Assembly (NCBI GenBank): GCA_017465845.1
Contig: JAFTVH010000075.1
Coordinates: 1-34,752 of the forward strand
Length of the DNA stretch: 34,752 bases
Origin: Lachnospiraceae bacterium
Lineage (GTDB): Bacteria; Bacillota; Clostridia; Lachnospirales; Lachnospiraceae
Direction of reading: 5' to 3'
Position numbers and translations under genes: made by a program. Shown here piece after piece: positions 9,489 to 18,526 of the stretch. The notes beneath the pieces are model-generated. The model saw nothing but the letters and a program-made list of their open reading frames with translations. It ran no database searches and was not told the origin of the DNA. Position 1 is the first letter of the stretch. Each line of letters begins with the position of its first letter.

Positions 9489-9557
9489 CGGAAGGTATAT
9501 ATGTTTTTGATGGCACAAGCCGTTAAAATAGAAGAAAAAAGAAAAGGAGAACGAAAA

Positions 9558-11135
9558 ATGAAAAGTAAGAAAATTACAGCACTATTGCTGGTAACAGCCA
9601 TGACTTTGGGTGTGATTGGCTGTGGCAGCCAGGGAAGCAAAGAGAGTTCATCTTCCAAGGAAAGCAGCCAGAGTTCCGTCGAGAGTTCTGCACCCAAGGA
9701 AAGTACAACAGAGTCTTCATCCACAGTTGTCGAAGAGGAACCGGCAGTTGATCTTTCTGAACATGTTGATTTGACCTGGTATGTTTCTATCGGTACCAGT
9801 AATGACATGGAAGAAGTATTTGCAGAGGCAAATAAAATTTATGAGGATAAATTGAATTGTAATGTAGAATTCAATTACCTCGGTAGTGACTACAAAACCA
9901 ACATGAATTTGATGATTGCAACCCAGGAAGAATTTGATATCTGCTACACAGATAACTGGTCTTTGATTTATGGTGATTGTGTTGCACAGGGTGGTTTTCT
10001 GGATATCACAGATATGTTACCGGAGGTGGCTCCGGAGCTTTGGGAGTACATTCCGGAAGCAGCATGGGATGCCTGTCGTATAAATGGTCGTATCTATGGA
10101 ATTCCCAACATGCAGCAGTGGGCGCGTCGAGCAGGTTATTTGTTCAATGGCAAGTATTATGAGGAATATGATGGAAAAGCTGTAACAGATATTGCAAGTT
10201 TGGCAGATTACATTATCCGTGTAAGCGAAGGAGAGAAGGCAAAAGGAAATACATGGGAATATCAGGCAGACAAAAATGACTGGCTCTACGAATTCAGCCA
10301 GACTGTTGGTTGGGAAGTGATCGGAGCTAAGGCGATTCCGGGTAAGGCAACTGCTACAGAAGAACATCCTACAGTATTTAATGAGTATCTCACGGACGAA
10401 TTTATAGAGATCATTCAAGCAAAAGCAAGGCTTTATAATGCGGGCTGTATACCTTCTGATATTTTGACTGCCTCAACATCATATCCTTCAAGTAATAGAA
10501 TTGCAGTCGTTGCAAATCTTGGTATGTCTGACGAAGCGGAGTGGCAGGCAGGCACCTTTAAAGATTGGGAAGGTGTTGTAATGGTTCCTCAGGGAATCAG
10601 CATGCTGACAACAGATGGTGTTTCTGCTACTATGACGGCAATTTCTGCAACCAGCAAAAATCCTGAACGTGCGCTTCTGGCTTATCAGGAAATGTTCTTT
10701 AATACAGAATTGTATACTTTGATTTCATATGGTATTGAAGATAAGCATTATATACTTGACGATAAGGGACGAGTTGAAAAGATTCCAAACGCCGGTTATT
10801 CCGGAACCAACTGGAAGATGGGTAATACCTTTACCGGTCTGATTCCTAGCAATTATAACGACCTTGATCGTTGGGAGAGAACCATTGAGTTTAACAACAA
10901 TGCAATCCCTTCTTCACTGCTTGGCTTCAGCTATGATACAAGTAAATGCTCTACCGAGATCGCTAACTGCCAGGCGGTCGTAAATGAATACTACAATGTC
11001 TTTATGGCTGGTGCTTATGGTGAAGATACCATGAAGTATTATGATGAATTTATTAAAAAGCTTGAGGCAGCCGGTGTTGATACTGTTATTGCAGACAAGC
11101 AGGCTCAGATTGATGCTTTTCTGGCTGGCAAATAA
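9558..11135 (+). CDS. Extracellular sugar-binding lipoprotein of the ABC importer
   Basis: The start at 9558 has AAAGGAG upstream and gives a clear lipoprotein signal: MKSKKITALLLVTAM, then VIGC with Cys22 as the lipidated residue. A Ser/Glu-rich linker (residues about 25-60) tethers the domain to the membrane. The body of the 525-residue protein is a family-1-type extracellular solute-binding protein. The C terminus ('NEYYNVFMAGAYGEDTMKYY' onward) resembles the DUF3502 tail found with LplB/YtcP permeases. It captures oligosaccharides outside the cell. The exact ligand cannot be read from the sequence; the glycosidases downstream suggest a fucosylated glycan fragment. Confidence 0.9.
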   Translation: MKSKKITALLLVTAMTLGVIGCGSQGSKESSSSKESSQSSVESSAPKESTTESSSTVVEEEPAVDLSEHVDLTWYVSIGTSNDMEEVFAEANKIYEDKLNCNVEFNYLGSDYKTNMNLMIATQEEFDICYTDNWSLIYGDCVAQGGFLDITDMLPEVAPELWEYIPEAAWDACRINGRIYGIPNMQQWARRAGYLFNGKYYEEYDGKAVTDIASLADYIIRVSEGEKAKGNTWEYQADKNDWLYEFSQTVGWEVIGAKAIPGKATATEEHPTVFNEYLTDEFIEIIQAKARLYNAGCIPSDILTASTSYPSSNRIAVVANLGMSDEAEWQAGTFKDWEGVVMVPQGISMLTTDGVSATMTAISATSKNPERALLAYQEMFFNTELYTLISYGIEDKHYILDDKGRVEKIPNAGYSGTNWKMGNTFTGLIPSNYNDLDRWERTIEFNNNAIPSSLLGFSYDTSKCSTEIANCQAVVNEYYNVFMAGAYGEDTMKYYDEFIKKLEAAGVDTVIADKQAQIDAFLAGK

Positions 11136-11165
11136 TATCAGTTAATTTCTTGTTACAGTGAAAAT

Positions 11166-11199
11166 AGACCCTGTCGTTGATACACTCGCGGCAGGGTCT
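11166..11199 (+). terminator. Hairpin between binding protein and downstream genes
   Basis: AGACCCTGTCG (11166-11176) pairs with CGGCAGGGTCT (11189-11199) with one U-G pair. No strong T-run follows. It may be a partial terminator or an mRNA-stabilising stem protecting the highly expressed binding-protein message, a known arrangement in sugar ABC operons. Confidence 0.55.
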
Positions 11200-11255
11200 G
11201 TTATAAAGTAAAAGATTATTAATTGCGATAACCTTTAACAGGAGGCAGGAGAGAA

Positions 11256-12974
11256 ATGATTTTAAATCTGGTTCATAGAGCAGCATTAACTGATACGTAT
11301 AGGTTTCAGCAGAAGTGCGCCCATGATTTGAAGCTGAAAACTACAGTTTACATATCCAGCAGTTTGCTGAAAAATGAAAAAGTTATCAGTATGGTAAAAG
11401 CAGATCAGGAAAAATACGGTGATGAAGTAGGAATATGGATTGACCGGCTGCCAGGTATGCCCTCAACGATGGTATGGCTGTTGAGTGAAGCTGATAAGAT
11501 GAAAACCGTAAAATATTCTATCGACAAATATAAAGAGGTATTTGGTCATGCTCCCAAAGCAGTATCTAATTATGTGTTGGATGCGCACTTAATTCGGATG
11601 ATCAAGGAATATTGTCCGGAGGTTACGATTTGTGTAGCGGGATGCTTTGAGGAAGGTGTGAAGGTATTCCACGGCTGTAATAATTCATGGTATTTATTCT
11701 CTGAAGGTATGAGTTGGAATCCCTGGTATCCTTCCAAGACCCAGTCCATTCGCCCGGCTGAGAATGAGGAAGATTGGGCAGGTGTGGTAGCAGTGCCACA
11801 CTTAAGCCGCGACCTGGTTTTAGCATATGAGGGAAGAAATGACTTCTTCGCCAGTCATCCTGCTAATGTTCAGCGTGGTCTGGCCAACGAGGGAATGATT
11901 CATGAGTACGATTACAACCTGGCTGATCAGTACAGAATGCAAGGAGATTATAATGATGGATTTTCCTACTATCAGATTCATGTAAGTTCAGGATGGCTTC
12001 ATCATAATCACAATATTATTGACTGTGATGAAATAACATATACTTTGTATCGGGACACTTTGGAATATATGGCAAAGCTCCGTGACGAAGGCGAAGTGGT
12101 TGATATGTACATGAGTGAGTTTGCAGAGTATTACAAGAAGACCGTGCCTATAGGCAAAGCAGATATAGCTGTAGGAAAAGATATTTTATACGGCTCCGGT
12201 AAGCACTATTTCTGGATCACCAACCCTGATTACCGCGTGCTGATTGATGCATTTCAGGGCGGGTCAATCGGGGATTTAAGACCTTATGCAGGAAAATATG
12301 AGTCATTTACCGGAACAGATTCTGAGTCCCTCACGATGAACTCTTACCCATACATTATTCAGTCCCAGTATCGTACCGGTGTTAAGAATCATTTTCAGGA
12401 TGGCAGCAGAACCACCGTTTTTGTAAAGCATAACGGGGAAGAGAAAGATATGTGCATGTACCCTTCCAAAGTAGCCGCAGTCAGAAGAGACAATGGAGAA
12501 GTGGAACTTGATCTTACGCCTGTTAAGATTGCATTTTCCGATGGATTTACCGTGAAAATACAGACCAACTACATGTTCTCCGGGAAGGGGAGGATCACTG
12601 TGGCGAGGAGGATTCTGGAGAAGTCGGAAGCAAATGCAGAACTGCAGTTTACAGAATATGTAAAAGGTTGTTACGGATTTACAGAATATCCGGAAAATAT
12701 GAAGGACATTGTGCTGGCATCTGACAATGGTGAGAAGCTTTATTATGGATATACAGATAAAACGTTGGCAGCAGAAGGCGGTAAGACGGTGACGGTCTCT
12801 ATCCCTCAGATTACCACAGAAGTGGAACTGTGCGCTGTAAATGTTGAGCCGGACCGTGCAGAGGTGTCAGATGGCAGCCTGTTTTCTCCTTATTATACCA
12901 TGAAGCTTCACTATACTTTGAAGAATGAAGAGGAGGTAAAGACATGCCTGACAGTAAGAAAAATGAAAGTGTAA
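11256..12974 (+). CDS. Unrecognised 572-residue protein, possible NodB-like (deacetylase/glycosidase) fold
   Basis: I do not recognise a named family. The N-terminal 300 residues read like a beta/alpha barrel of the NodB/GH57-like superfamily: short hydrophobic strands such as TVYISSSLL, VTICVAG and VVAVPHLSRDL, with conserved His, Asp and Trp residues ('GWLHHNHNIIDCDE'). The C-terminal 230 residues are beta-rich and could be a carbohydrate-binding or sandwich domain. There is no signal peptide, so it should be cytoplasmic. The ATG at 11256 follows AGGAGG (11240-11245). Its last 31 bases overlap the zinc-ribbon gene. It lies between the importer and the GH16/GH29 genes, so a role in processing the imported oligosaccharide is likely but inferred. 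Confidence 0.6.
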   Translation: MILNLVHRAALTDTYRFQQKCAHDLKLKTTVYISSSLLKNEKVISMVKADQEKYGDEVGIWIDRLPGMPSTMVWLLSEADKMKTVKYSIDKYKEVFGHAPKAVSNYVLDAHLIRMIKEYCPEVTICVAGCFEEGVKVFHGCNNSWYLFSEGMSWNPWYPSKTQSIRPAENEEDWAGVVAVPHLSRDLVLAYEGRNDFFASHPANVQRGLANEGMIHEYDYNLADQYRMQGDYNDGFSYYQIHVSSGWLHHNHNIIDCDEITYTLYRDTLEYMAKLRDEGEVVDMYMSEFAEYYKKTVPIGKADIAVGKDILYGSGKHYFWITNPDYRVLIDAFQGGSIGDLRPYAGKYESFTGTDSESLTMNSYPYIIQSQYRTGVKNHFQDGSRTTVFVKHNGEEKDMCMYPSKVAAVRRDNGEVELDLTPVKIAFSDGFTVKIQTNYMFSGKGRITVARRILEKSEANAELQFTEYVKGCYGFTEYPENMKDIVLASDNGEKLYYGYTDKTLAAEGGKTVTVSIPQITTEVELCAVNVEPDRAEVSDGSLFSPYYTMKLHYTLKNEEEVKTCLTVRKMKV

Positions 12975-13168
12975 TCTACCGATGTCCGATGTGTCTTGGA
13001 ACTTTGAACGATGTGACCATTGATGCAGATGCATGCGGAATTTATCGTTGCCTGAAATGTGGATATAACGGCGACTATGACAATCTTATGATAAAATATG
13101 CTGAGTTCAGATCCAGATATAAGCTGATGAAAGTCAGACTTACATTAGAAGATCAGAGGAAAATGTAA
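12944..13168 (+). CDS. Small zinc-ribbon protein
   Basis: A 74-residue protein with two CxxC knuckles, CPMC and CLKC, about 18 residues apart, the signature of a zinc ribbon. The rest is charged and probably helical ('KYAEFRSRYKLMKVRLTLED'). It overlaps the 572-residue gene by 31 bases and has its own AGGAGG just upstream of the ATG, so translation is probably coupled. Zinc ribbons bind nucleic acid or protein; a partner or accessory role for the upstream protein is inferred from the overlap. I know of no standard component of sugar-utilisation operons that this matches. Confidence 0.75.
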   Translation: MPDSKKNESVIYRCPMCLGTLNDVTIDADACGIYRCLKCGYNGDYDNLMIKYAEFRSRYKLMKVRLTLEDQRKM

Positions 13169-13217
13169 GAGCGAAAGCCCCCTGAAATATAGGTATGTAT
13201 GAAGAATGGAGGATAAG

Positions 13218-14045
13218 ATGAAGGAATATAAAGTTGATGATCATGTATCAAGTTTTTTGCCGGAAGGAAAAGAGTGGAAATTGGTTTGGCATGATGAATT
13301 TGATGGACCTGAACTGGATAAATCTAAATGGTTTTATCGTATGTATATGGCAGGAGAAAAACACAAGACGTATATTGAAGATGCCATTTCTTTTGATGGT
13401 AATAGTAATATTGTTTTTCATCTGATAGAGAGGGATGGAAAGTATTATTCTTCTACGATTCAGACCGGCGAAAATTTTACTGACAGACCAAATGGAGAAA
13501 GTAGAAATATGCCTCAAAACTTTATGCATAAATATGGCTATTATGAGTGCCGCTGTAAATTAAATAAGGAAAGATTATGGTGGACTGCTTTTTGGCTTCA
13601 GGCGCCTGAAGTGGCAATCGGAGATCCTATCATACCGGAAAAGAATGGTGTTGAAGTTGATATTATGGAGAATTTTAAACCGGGTACCTATATTCCCCAT
13701 TATTTGCATTGGGGAGGATATGGAGAAGGCTATAAATATGAGAATTCTGTGCAAATGCAAAGATACGCAACTGACGAAGATGCAGTTACTCCCGAGGAAA
13801 CGGAAGATGGCTTTCATACTTTTGCAGTACATTGGGAGAAGGACGGTTATACGTTTTATGTTGATGGAAAGCAAAGCGGCGTAAAGTGCTCAAAGGCTGT
13901 GTCTCATACAGAACAGTTTATTTTATTGTTCACGGAGTGTTACGGGCATAGAAATCTTATGGGGTATGATGCGAAGAAAGACTATAAAAGCGGTGCGCGG
14001 GATGAATTTGTAGTCGATTATGTACGTGTGTTTGACGAGGTGTAA
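13218..14045 (+). CDS. Glycoside hydrolase family 16 enzyme
   Basis: A 275-residue GH16 beta-jelly-roll enzyme. The N terminus has the family-typical 'WHDEFDG', and the active site has Glu146-Val-Asp148-Ile-Met-Glu151 within NGVEVDIMENF, the ExDxxE form seen in laminarinases, agarases, carrageenases and related endo-enzymes. 'HTFAVHWEKDGYTFYVDGK' near the C terminus is also characteristic. GH16 enzymes cleave beta-1,3 or beta-1,4 links in glucans or galactans by a retaining mechanism; which one applies cannot be told here. The ATG at 13218 is chosen over 13206 because GGAGG lies five bases upstream of it. It has no signal peptide, so it should act on imported oligosaccharides. The fucosidase gene starts two bases after its stop. 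Confidence 0.88.
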   Translation: MKEYKVDDHVSSFLPEGKEWKLVWHDEFDGPELDKSKWFYRMYMAGEKHKTYIEDAISFDGNSNIVFHLIERDGKYYSSTIQTGENFTDRPNGESRNMPQNFMHKYGYYECRCKLNKERLWWTAFWLQAPEVAIGDPIIPEKNGVEVDIMENFKPGTYIPHYLHWGGYGEGYKYENSVQMQRYATDEDAVTPEETEDGFHTFAVHWEKDGYTFYVDGKQSGVKCSKAVSHTEQFILLFTECYGHRNLMGYDAKKDYKSGARDEFVVDYVRVFDEV

Positions 14046-14047
14046 CA

Positions 14048-15697
14048 ATGGAGAGGGAGCAAATAAAACCGCTGAAAATTTTACCCAGTGACATACAAAA
14101 AAAGTGGGTATTACGTGGAAAGTCAATATTTTTCCATTTTGGAATCAATACATTTACCGGAAAAGAATGGGGAGATGGTACGGAGGATTTGTCTCTCTTT
14201 AATCCTGAACAGTTGGACTGTCGTCAATGGATCAGAACAATTAAAAATGCCGGTTTCCAAATGGCCATTCTGACAGCAAAACATCATGATGGATTTTGCC
14301 TGTGGCCCACAGCTTATACGGAGTTTTCTGTTAAGAATACACCTTATAAGGAGGGGAAAGGGGATATTGTGCGGGAGTTCGTAGATGCCTGCCATGAGTA
14401 TGGAATAGAAGCAGGGTTGTATGTCTCGCCATGGGATAGAAACGCCGAATCATGGGGAACTCCGGAATACAATGAATATTATATAAACCAACTGAAAGAA
14501 TTACTGACAAATTACGGAAAGATATCTGAATGCTGGTGGGATGGAGCCGGAAGCGAAAATGCGCAGTATGATTTTGCCCGATGGGTAAGCGTTGTGAGAA
14601 ATTTGCAGCCAGAGTGTGCCATATTTTCCTCGGGGAAGGGAATGAAATACACAGATTGCCGTTGGGCAGGAAATGAAAGAGGATGTGTAAAGAATCCCTG
14701 CTGGGCTACGGTGAAACCTGAAAATCTGCGTGAAGGGGATCCTGATGGTACGATTTTCATGCCGGCGGAAGCGGATGTATCTTGCAGGCCGGGATGGTTT
14801 TACCATGATTATCAGGACAAATATTCCAAGACTCCGGAACAGATATTTTACCTGTGGTTCAACTCCTGCGGTAAAAATGCCACACTGCTATATAATGTTC
14901 CGCCTGATAAAAGAGGTCTTCTGAGTGATGTGGATGTAAAAAATATATTAGGATTTCAGAATTTGATGAAGCGTTCGTTTGCTGTAAATCTGGCATATGA
15001 TGCCGTGATTACTGCGGATAGTGTGAACGAATATTATTCACCATACAATATGCTTTTGGAAGACAGGAATATATTTTATGCTGCAAGTCACAAGAATATT
15101 ACTCCGCACATAACCTTTAAGCTGCCTGAAGAGCGTGTGATTAATTGCTTTAAGATGTCTGAGAATATAGATTTGGGATATCGAATCCGCAGATATCAGG
15201 TTCTGGCACGCCAGGGAGACGATTGGAAACTCTTATGTGAGCAGGAATGCGTTGGAGCTTGCAGTGCAGAGTATTTTGATGAAATCAAAACGGATGAAAT
15301 TCAGTTAAAAATAGTAGAGGCGATAGATGTGCCTGTTATCACGGCATTTGGAATTTACTGTCTGGAAAGAAAACCGGTAAGCAGTGAGACAAAATATGAG
15401 GATAGTTGTAATCTTGTGGAAAACAGCCAGGTTACTGTGGATAATGATGTCATCACAATTAATTTAGGGGGAATCTATGCGTACAATACCGTAATTTTTG
15501 ATGGTATTGGTATAGAAGAGTATGAAATATATACCTTTAACGGAGCACGATGGGATTTTGAGATGAGGGGAGAAAAACCTTCGGCAAAACAGATATGTAA
15601 TATAAGAAATGTTACATGGTCCTATATGCTGAAATTAGTGATTATCAGAGGTCAGTATTCTCATAATACGGTTGAAGTATATTATAAGGTACGTTAG
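14048..15697 (+). CDS. Alpha-L-fucosidase, glycoside hydrolase family 29
   Basis: A 549-residue GH29 enzyme. Seen directly are FFHFGINTFT near the N terminus (His30), 'TAKHHDGFCLWPT' (His79, His80), and ECWWDGAG with Asp165 as the probable nucleophile. 'MPAEADVSCRPGWFYH' and NATLLYNVPPDKRG match conserved substrate-pocket and barrel-closing segments of the family. The barrel is followed by a C-terminal beta domain (residues about 350-549). It removes alpha-linked L-fucose from glycans with retention of configuration. It has no signal peptide and is therefore probably cytoplasmic. It starts two bases after the GH16 stop, so the two are cotranscribed and coupled. This is the clearest clue that the imported glycan is fucosylated. 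Confidence 0.92.
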   Translation: MEREQIKPLKILPSDIQKKWVLRGKSIFFHFGINTFTGKEWGDGTEDLSLFNPEQLDCRQWIRTIKNAGFQMAILTAKHHDGFCLWPTAYTEFSVKNTPYKEGKGDIVREFVDACHEYGIEAGLYVSPWDRNAESWGTPEYNEYYINQLKELLTNYGKISECWWDGAGSENAQYDFARWVSVVRNLQPECAIFSSGKGMKYTDCRWAGNERGCVKNPCWATVKPENLREGDPDGTIFMPAEADVSCRPGWFYHDYQDKYSKTPEQIFYLWFNSCGKNATLLYNVPPDKRGLLSDVDVKNILGFQNLMKRSFAVNLAYDAVITADSVNEYYSPYNMLLEDRNIFYAASHKNITPHITFKLPEERVINCFKMSENIDLGYRIRRYQVLARQGDDWKLLCEQECVGACSAEYFDEIKTDEIQLKIVEAIDVPVITAFGIYCLERKPVSSETKYEDSCNLVENSQVTVDNDVITINLGGIYAYNTVIFDGIGIEEYEIYTFNGARWDFEMRGEKPSAKQICNIRNVTWSYMLKLVIIRGQYSHNTVEVYYKVR

Positions 15698-15710
15698 AAA
15701 GGCAATAGCA

Positions 15711-15735
15711 ATCTCACCATCCAAAGTTGTGAGAT
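15711..15735 (+). terminator. Weak hairpin after the fucosidase gene
   Basis: ATCTCAC (15711-15717) pairs with GTGAGAT (15729-15735). It is followed by A-rich rather than T-rich sequence, so termination is doubtful. It lies 13 bases after the fucosidase stop and may mark the operon end or an mRNA 3' stem. Confidence 0.35.
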
Positions 15736-15764
15736 AAAAAGGACATATTCTCCACAGTCCAAGC

Positions 15765-15798
15765 ATAAGTATGTACAACAAAATAAGTATGTACAACA
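15765..15798 (+). repeat. 16-bp direct repeat in 5' region of the P-type ATPase
   Basis: The 16-base unit ATAAGTATGTACAACA occurs at 15765-15780 and again at 15783-15798, a perfect tandem copy with a period of 18. It lies 36 bases upstream of the proposed TTG start of the ATPase. It could be an operator pair or a recent slippage duplication. Confidence 0.7.
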
Positions 15799-15833
15799 GG
15801 AACAGCTTATGCAGTGGAACGGGAGGGGCAATA

Positions 15834-18518
15834 TTGTTCGAGGATAAAAATATAGAAGAAGTCATCCGACACTTTGGATGTAATGTGCAAAAAGGACTCA
15901 CACAGGAGGAAGCAGCAAGGCGCCTGAAGCAAAACGGCAGAAACGAAATGAAGGCGGTCCGAAAGAAGACTCTTTTGGAGTCCTTTTTTGAACAATTGAA
16001 TGATCCGCTGATTTATGTGCTGATTGCGGCAGCGGTGGTATCGGTAGTGCTGAAAGAAGTCAGCGATGCAGTGATCATCGGTGTGGTAGTCTTCATGAAT
16101 GCCATAGTGGGGATGGTGCAGGAGGGAAAAGCCCAGAAAGCGCTGGATAGTCTGAAGAAGCTGACCAGTCCCAAAGCTGTAGTGATCAGAGGCGGAAGCA
16201 GGATGGAGATACCGGCAGCAGAGTTGGTAACGGGAGATCTGGTATGTCTGGAAGCCGGCTGTCAGGTACCTGCAGATCTGCGTCTGGTCAGGACCAATAG
16301 TTTAAAAATAGAGGAATCATCGCTGACAGGTGAGTCTCTTCCCGTGGAAAAAGAAGCATGGTATCAGGCAAAGGGAAAGGTGTCGTTGGGAGACCGCCGC
16401 AATATGGCTTATATGTCCACCATCGTAACTTACGGCCGTGGAGAGGGCATCGTCACAGCTACGGGAATGGACACGGAAATCGGTCATATTGCAGGACTGA
16501 TCTCCGGCAGCAAGGAGGAGATGACTCCCCTTCAAAAACGGCTGGGAGAACTGGGAAAAGTGCTCAGTGTGGTCTCACTGTGCCTGTGCGGCGCATTGTT
16601 CGCCATTGCAGTTATCCAGAAAAGAGATATCATGAAAATGCTGCTGACGGCCATTTCTCTGGCGGTGGCAGCAGTGCCGGAAGGACTTCCCGCAGTGGTG
16701 ACCATCTGTCTGGCGCTGAGTGTGACCAGAATGGTGAAAGTCAATACTATTGTGAGGCGATTACCGTCAGTGGAAACATTGGGGGCTGTCAGCGTGGTGT
16801 GTTCGGATAAAACGGGAACACTGACCCAGAATAAGATGACGGTGGAAGTATGTTATCTGAATGAAAAGGAATATCATGTTTCAGAGAGCAGTCGGAGCAT
16901 TTTTACGGAAAACAGACACTTTCTCCAGGGACTCGCTCTGTGCAATGATGCAGTGCTGGAGAAAAATAACCGGTTAGGTGATCCCACGGAATTGGCACTT
17001 CTTGACATGGGGGAAAAGGTTGGTCTGAAACGTGCTGAATTGGAGCAGCAGCTTCCCAGGGTTGCAGAACTTTCCTTTGATTCAGAACGTAAAATGATGT
17101 CCACAAGGCATAAACTGCCCGGTGGCAGTTATATCGTGTATACCAAAGGTGCGCCGGAAAGAATACTGGAGAAATGTACCACCATCTGGAGACAGGGAAA
17201 GGCAGTTCCCATGACAAGTGCCCATCGACGACAGATTCTGAGGGAAGTAGAAAATTTATCGGGAGAAGCACTGCGCACTCTGGCTTTGGCTATGAAAGTG
17301 GAGAGCGCCAGGGATGGCGGCAGAATTGCAGAAGAAAATCTGACTTTTGTAGGTATGGTGGGAATGAAAGATCCACCAAGACCGGAAGCTGCTGAAGCAG
17401 TAGCGCTGTTTCGGGAAGCCGGTGTCAGTACCGTAATGATTACCGGAGACCATGTGGACACAGCGTGCGCAATCGGCAGACAGCTGGGAATCGTAAGAAC
17501 GCAGGAGCAGTGCATATCAGGGGAAGAGCTGGAGCAGATCAGTGACAGCGAATTCCTGGAGAGGCTGGATGAGGTAAGAGTCTTTGCCAGAGTATCACCT
17601 GCCCAGAAAGTCCAGATCGTCAGAGGGTTTCAGGAAAAAGGGCAGATCGTGGCAATGACGGGAGATGGCGTCAACGATGCACCTTCCTTGAAAGCCGCAG
17701 ATATCGGCATTGCCATGGGAATAACAGGAACGGATGTGGCAAAACAGGCATCGGATATGATTTTGACAGATGATAATTTTGCTACCATTGAAAAAGCCAT
17801 TGAGGAAGGACGCAGTGTCTATGAGAATATTCGCAAATCTGTGATTTTTCTCCTGTCCTCCAACCTGGGAGAAATCATGACCATGTTCACAGCAGTTATC
17901 TGTGGTCTGGCATCTCCTCTGAAATCCAGTCATATCCTGTGGATAAATCTGATTACAGATTCTCTTCCTGCACTGGCATTGGGCGTGGACAAAAATGATA
18001 CGAAAAGCCTGATGCAGCATTCACCCAGGCAGCCCCGGGAGAGTTTGTTTGCCAGAGGAGGACTGGCGTGTACCTGTTTTTATGGTCTGTTGATAGCCTG
18101 TGCCAGTTTAACGGCGTTTCTTATGCTGCCGCTGGGAATTTTAGAACTTCGTGGGTTGCCGATCAGTTTGCAGGGGATTACTGAGCTGCTGAAAGAGCCG
18201 GAGGTCCTGTGCAAAGCCCAGACTTATGCATTTACGGTACTCGGAATGTCTCAGCTTTATCATGCAGTAGGAATGCGGGATGTACAGCGGTCGGTGTTTC
18301 GGATGAACCATCTGGAAAATAAATTGATGATACTGGCATGCGCAGTGGGATTTGTGTTGCAGTTTGCAGTGACGGAGGTGCCTTTCCTGATTCAGGCATT
18401 CGGTACATCCCATCTGGATGCAAAAGAATGGATGTATCTGAGTATTCTGGCTGCCAGTCCGCTGATTGCGCATGAGGTGGCTGCTTTGGCAGGAAGAGGC
18501 GGTGGGAAAAATAAATAG
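15834..18518 (+). CDS. Calcium-type cation-transporting P-type ATPase
   Basis: An 894-residue P2A-type ATPase. The phosphorylation site is Asp325 in CSDKTGTLTQNKMT. The actuator motif is LTGESLPVEK and the hinge motif is GDGVNDAPSLK. Ion-site residues match the SERCA pattern: PEGLP in M4, SSNLGE in M5 (Asn and Glu), and NLITDSLPALALG in M6 (Asn, Thr, Asp). It should therefore pump Ca2+ (possibly Mn2+) out of the cytosol at ATP cost. The start is placed at TTG 15834 because GGGAGGGG (15821-15828) is five bases upstream and the protein then begins MFEDKNIEEV, as family members do; an upstream ATG frame from 15771 lacks a good ribosome binding site. It sits between glycan genes, and its 3' end meets the convergent AraC gene eight bases on. 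Confidence 0.93.
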   Translation: MFEDKNIEEVIRHFGCNVQKGLTQEEAARRLKQNGRNEMKAVRKKTLLESFFEQLNDPLIYVLIAAAVVSVVLKEVSDAVIIGVVVFMNAIVGMVQEGKAQKALDSLKKLTSPKAVVIRGGSRMEIPAAELVTGDLVCLEAGCQVPADLRLVRTNSLKIEESSLTGESLPVEKEAWYQAKGKVSLGDRRNMAYMSTIVTYGRGEGIVTATGMDTEIGHIAGLISGSKEEMTPLQKRLGELGKVLSVVSLCLCGALFAIAVIQKRDIMKMLLTAISLAVAAVPEGLPAVVTICLALSVTRMVKVNTIVRRLPSVETLGAVSVVCSDKTGTLTQNKMTVEVCYLNEKEYHVSESSRSIFTENRHFLQGLALCNDAVLEKNNRLGDPTELALLDMGEKVGLKRAELEQQLPRVAELSFDSERKMMSTRHKLPGGSYIVYTKGAPERILEKCTTIWRQGKAVPMTSAHRRQILREVENLSGEALRTLALAMKVESARDGGRIAEENLTFVGMVGMKDPPRPEAAEAVALFREAGVSTVMITGDHVDTACAIGRQLGIVRTQEQCISGEELEQISDSEFLERLDEVRVFARVSPAQKVQIVRGFQEKGQIVAMTGDGVNDAPSLKAADIGIAMGITGTDVAKQASDMILTDDNFATIEKAIEEGRSVYENIRKSVIFLLSSNLGEIMTMFTAVICGLASPLKSSHILWINLITDSLPALALGVDKNDTKSLMQHSPRQPRESLFARGGLACTCFYGLLIACASLTAFLMLPLGILELRGLPISLQGITELLKEPEVLCKAQTYAFTVLGMSQLYHAVGMRDVQRSVFRMNHLENKLMILACAVGFVLQFAVTEVPFLIQAFGTSHLDAKEWMYLSILAASPLIAHEVAALAGRGGGKNK

Positions 18519-18526
18519 TTTAAAAA

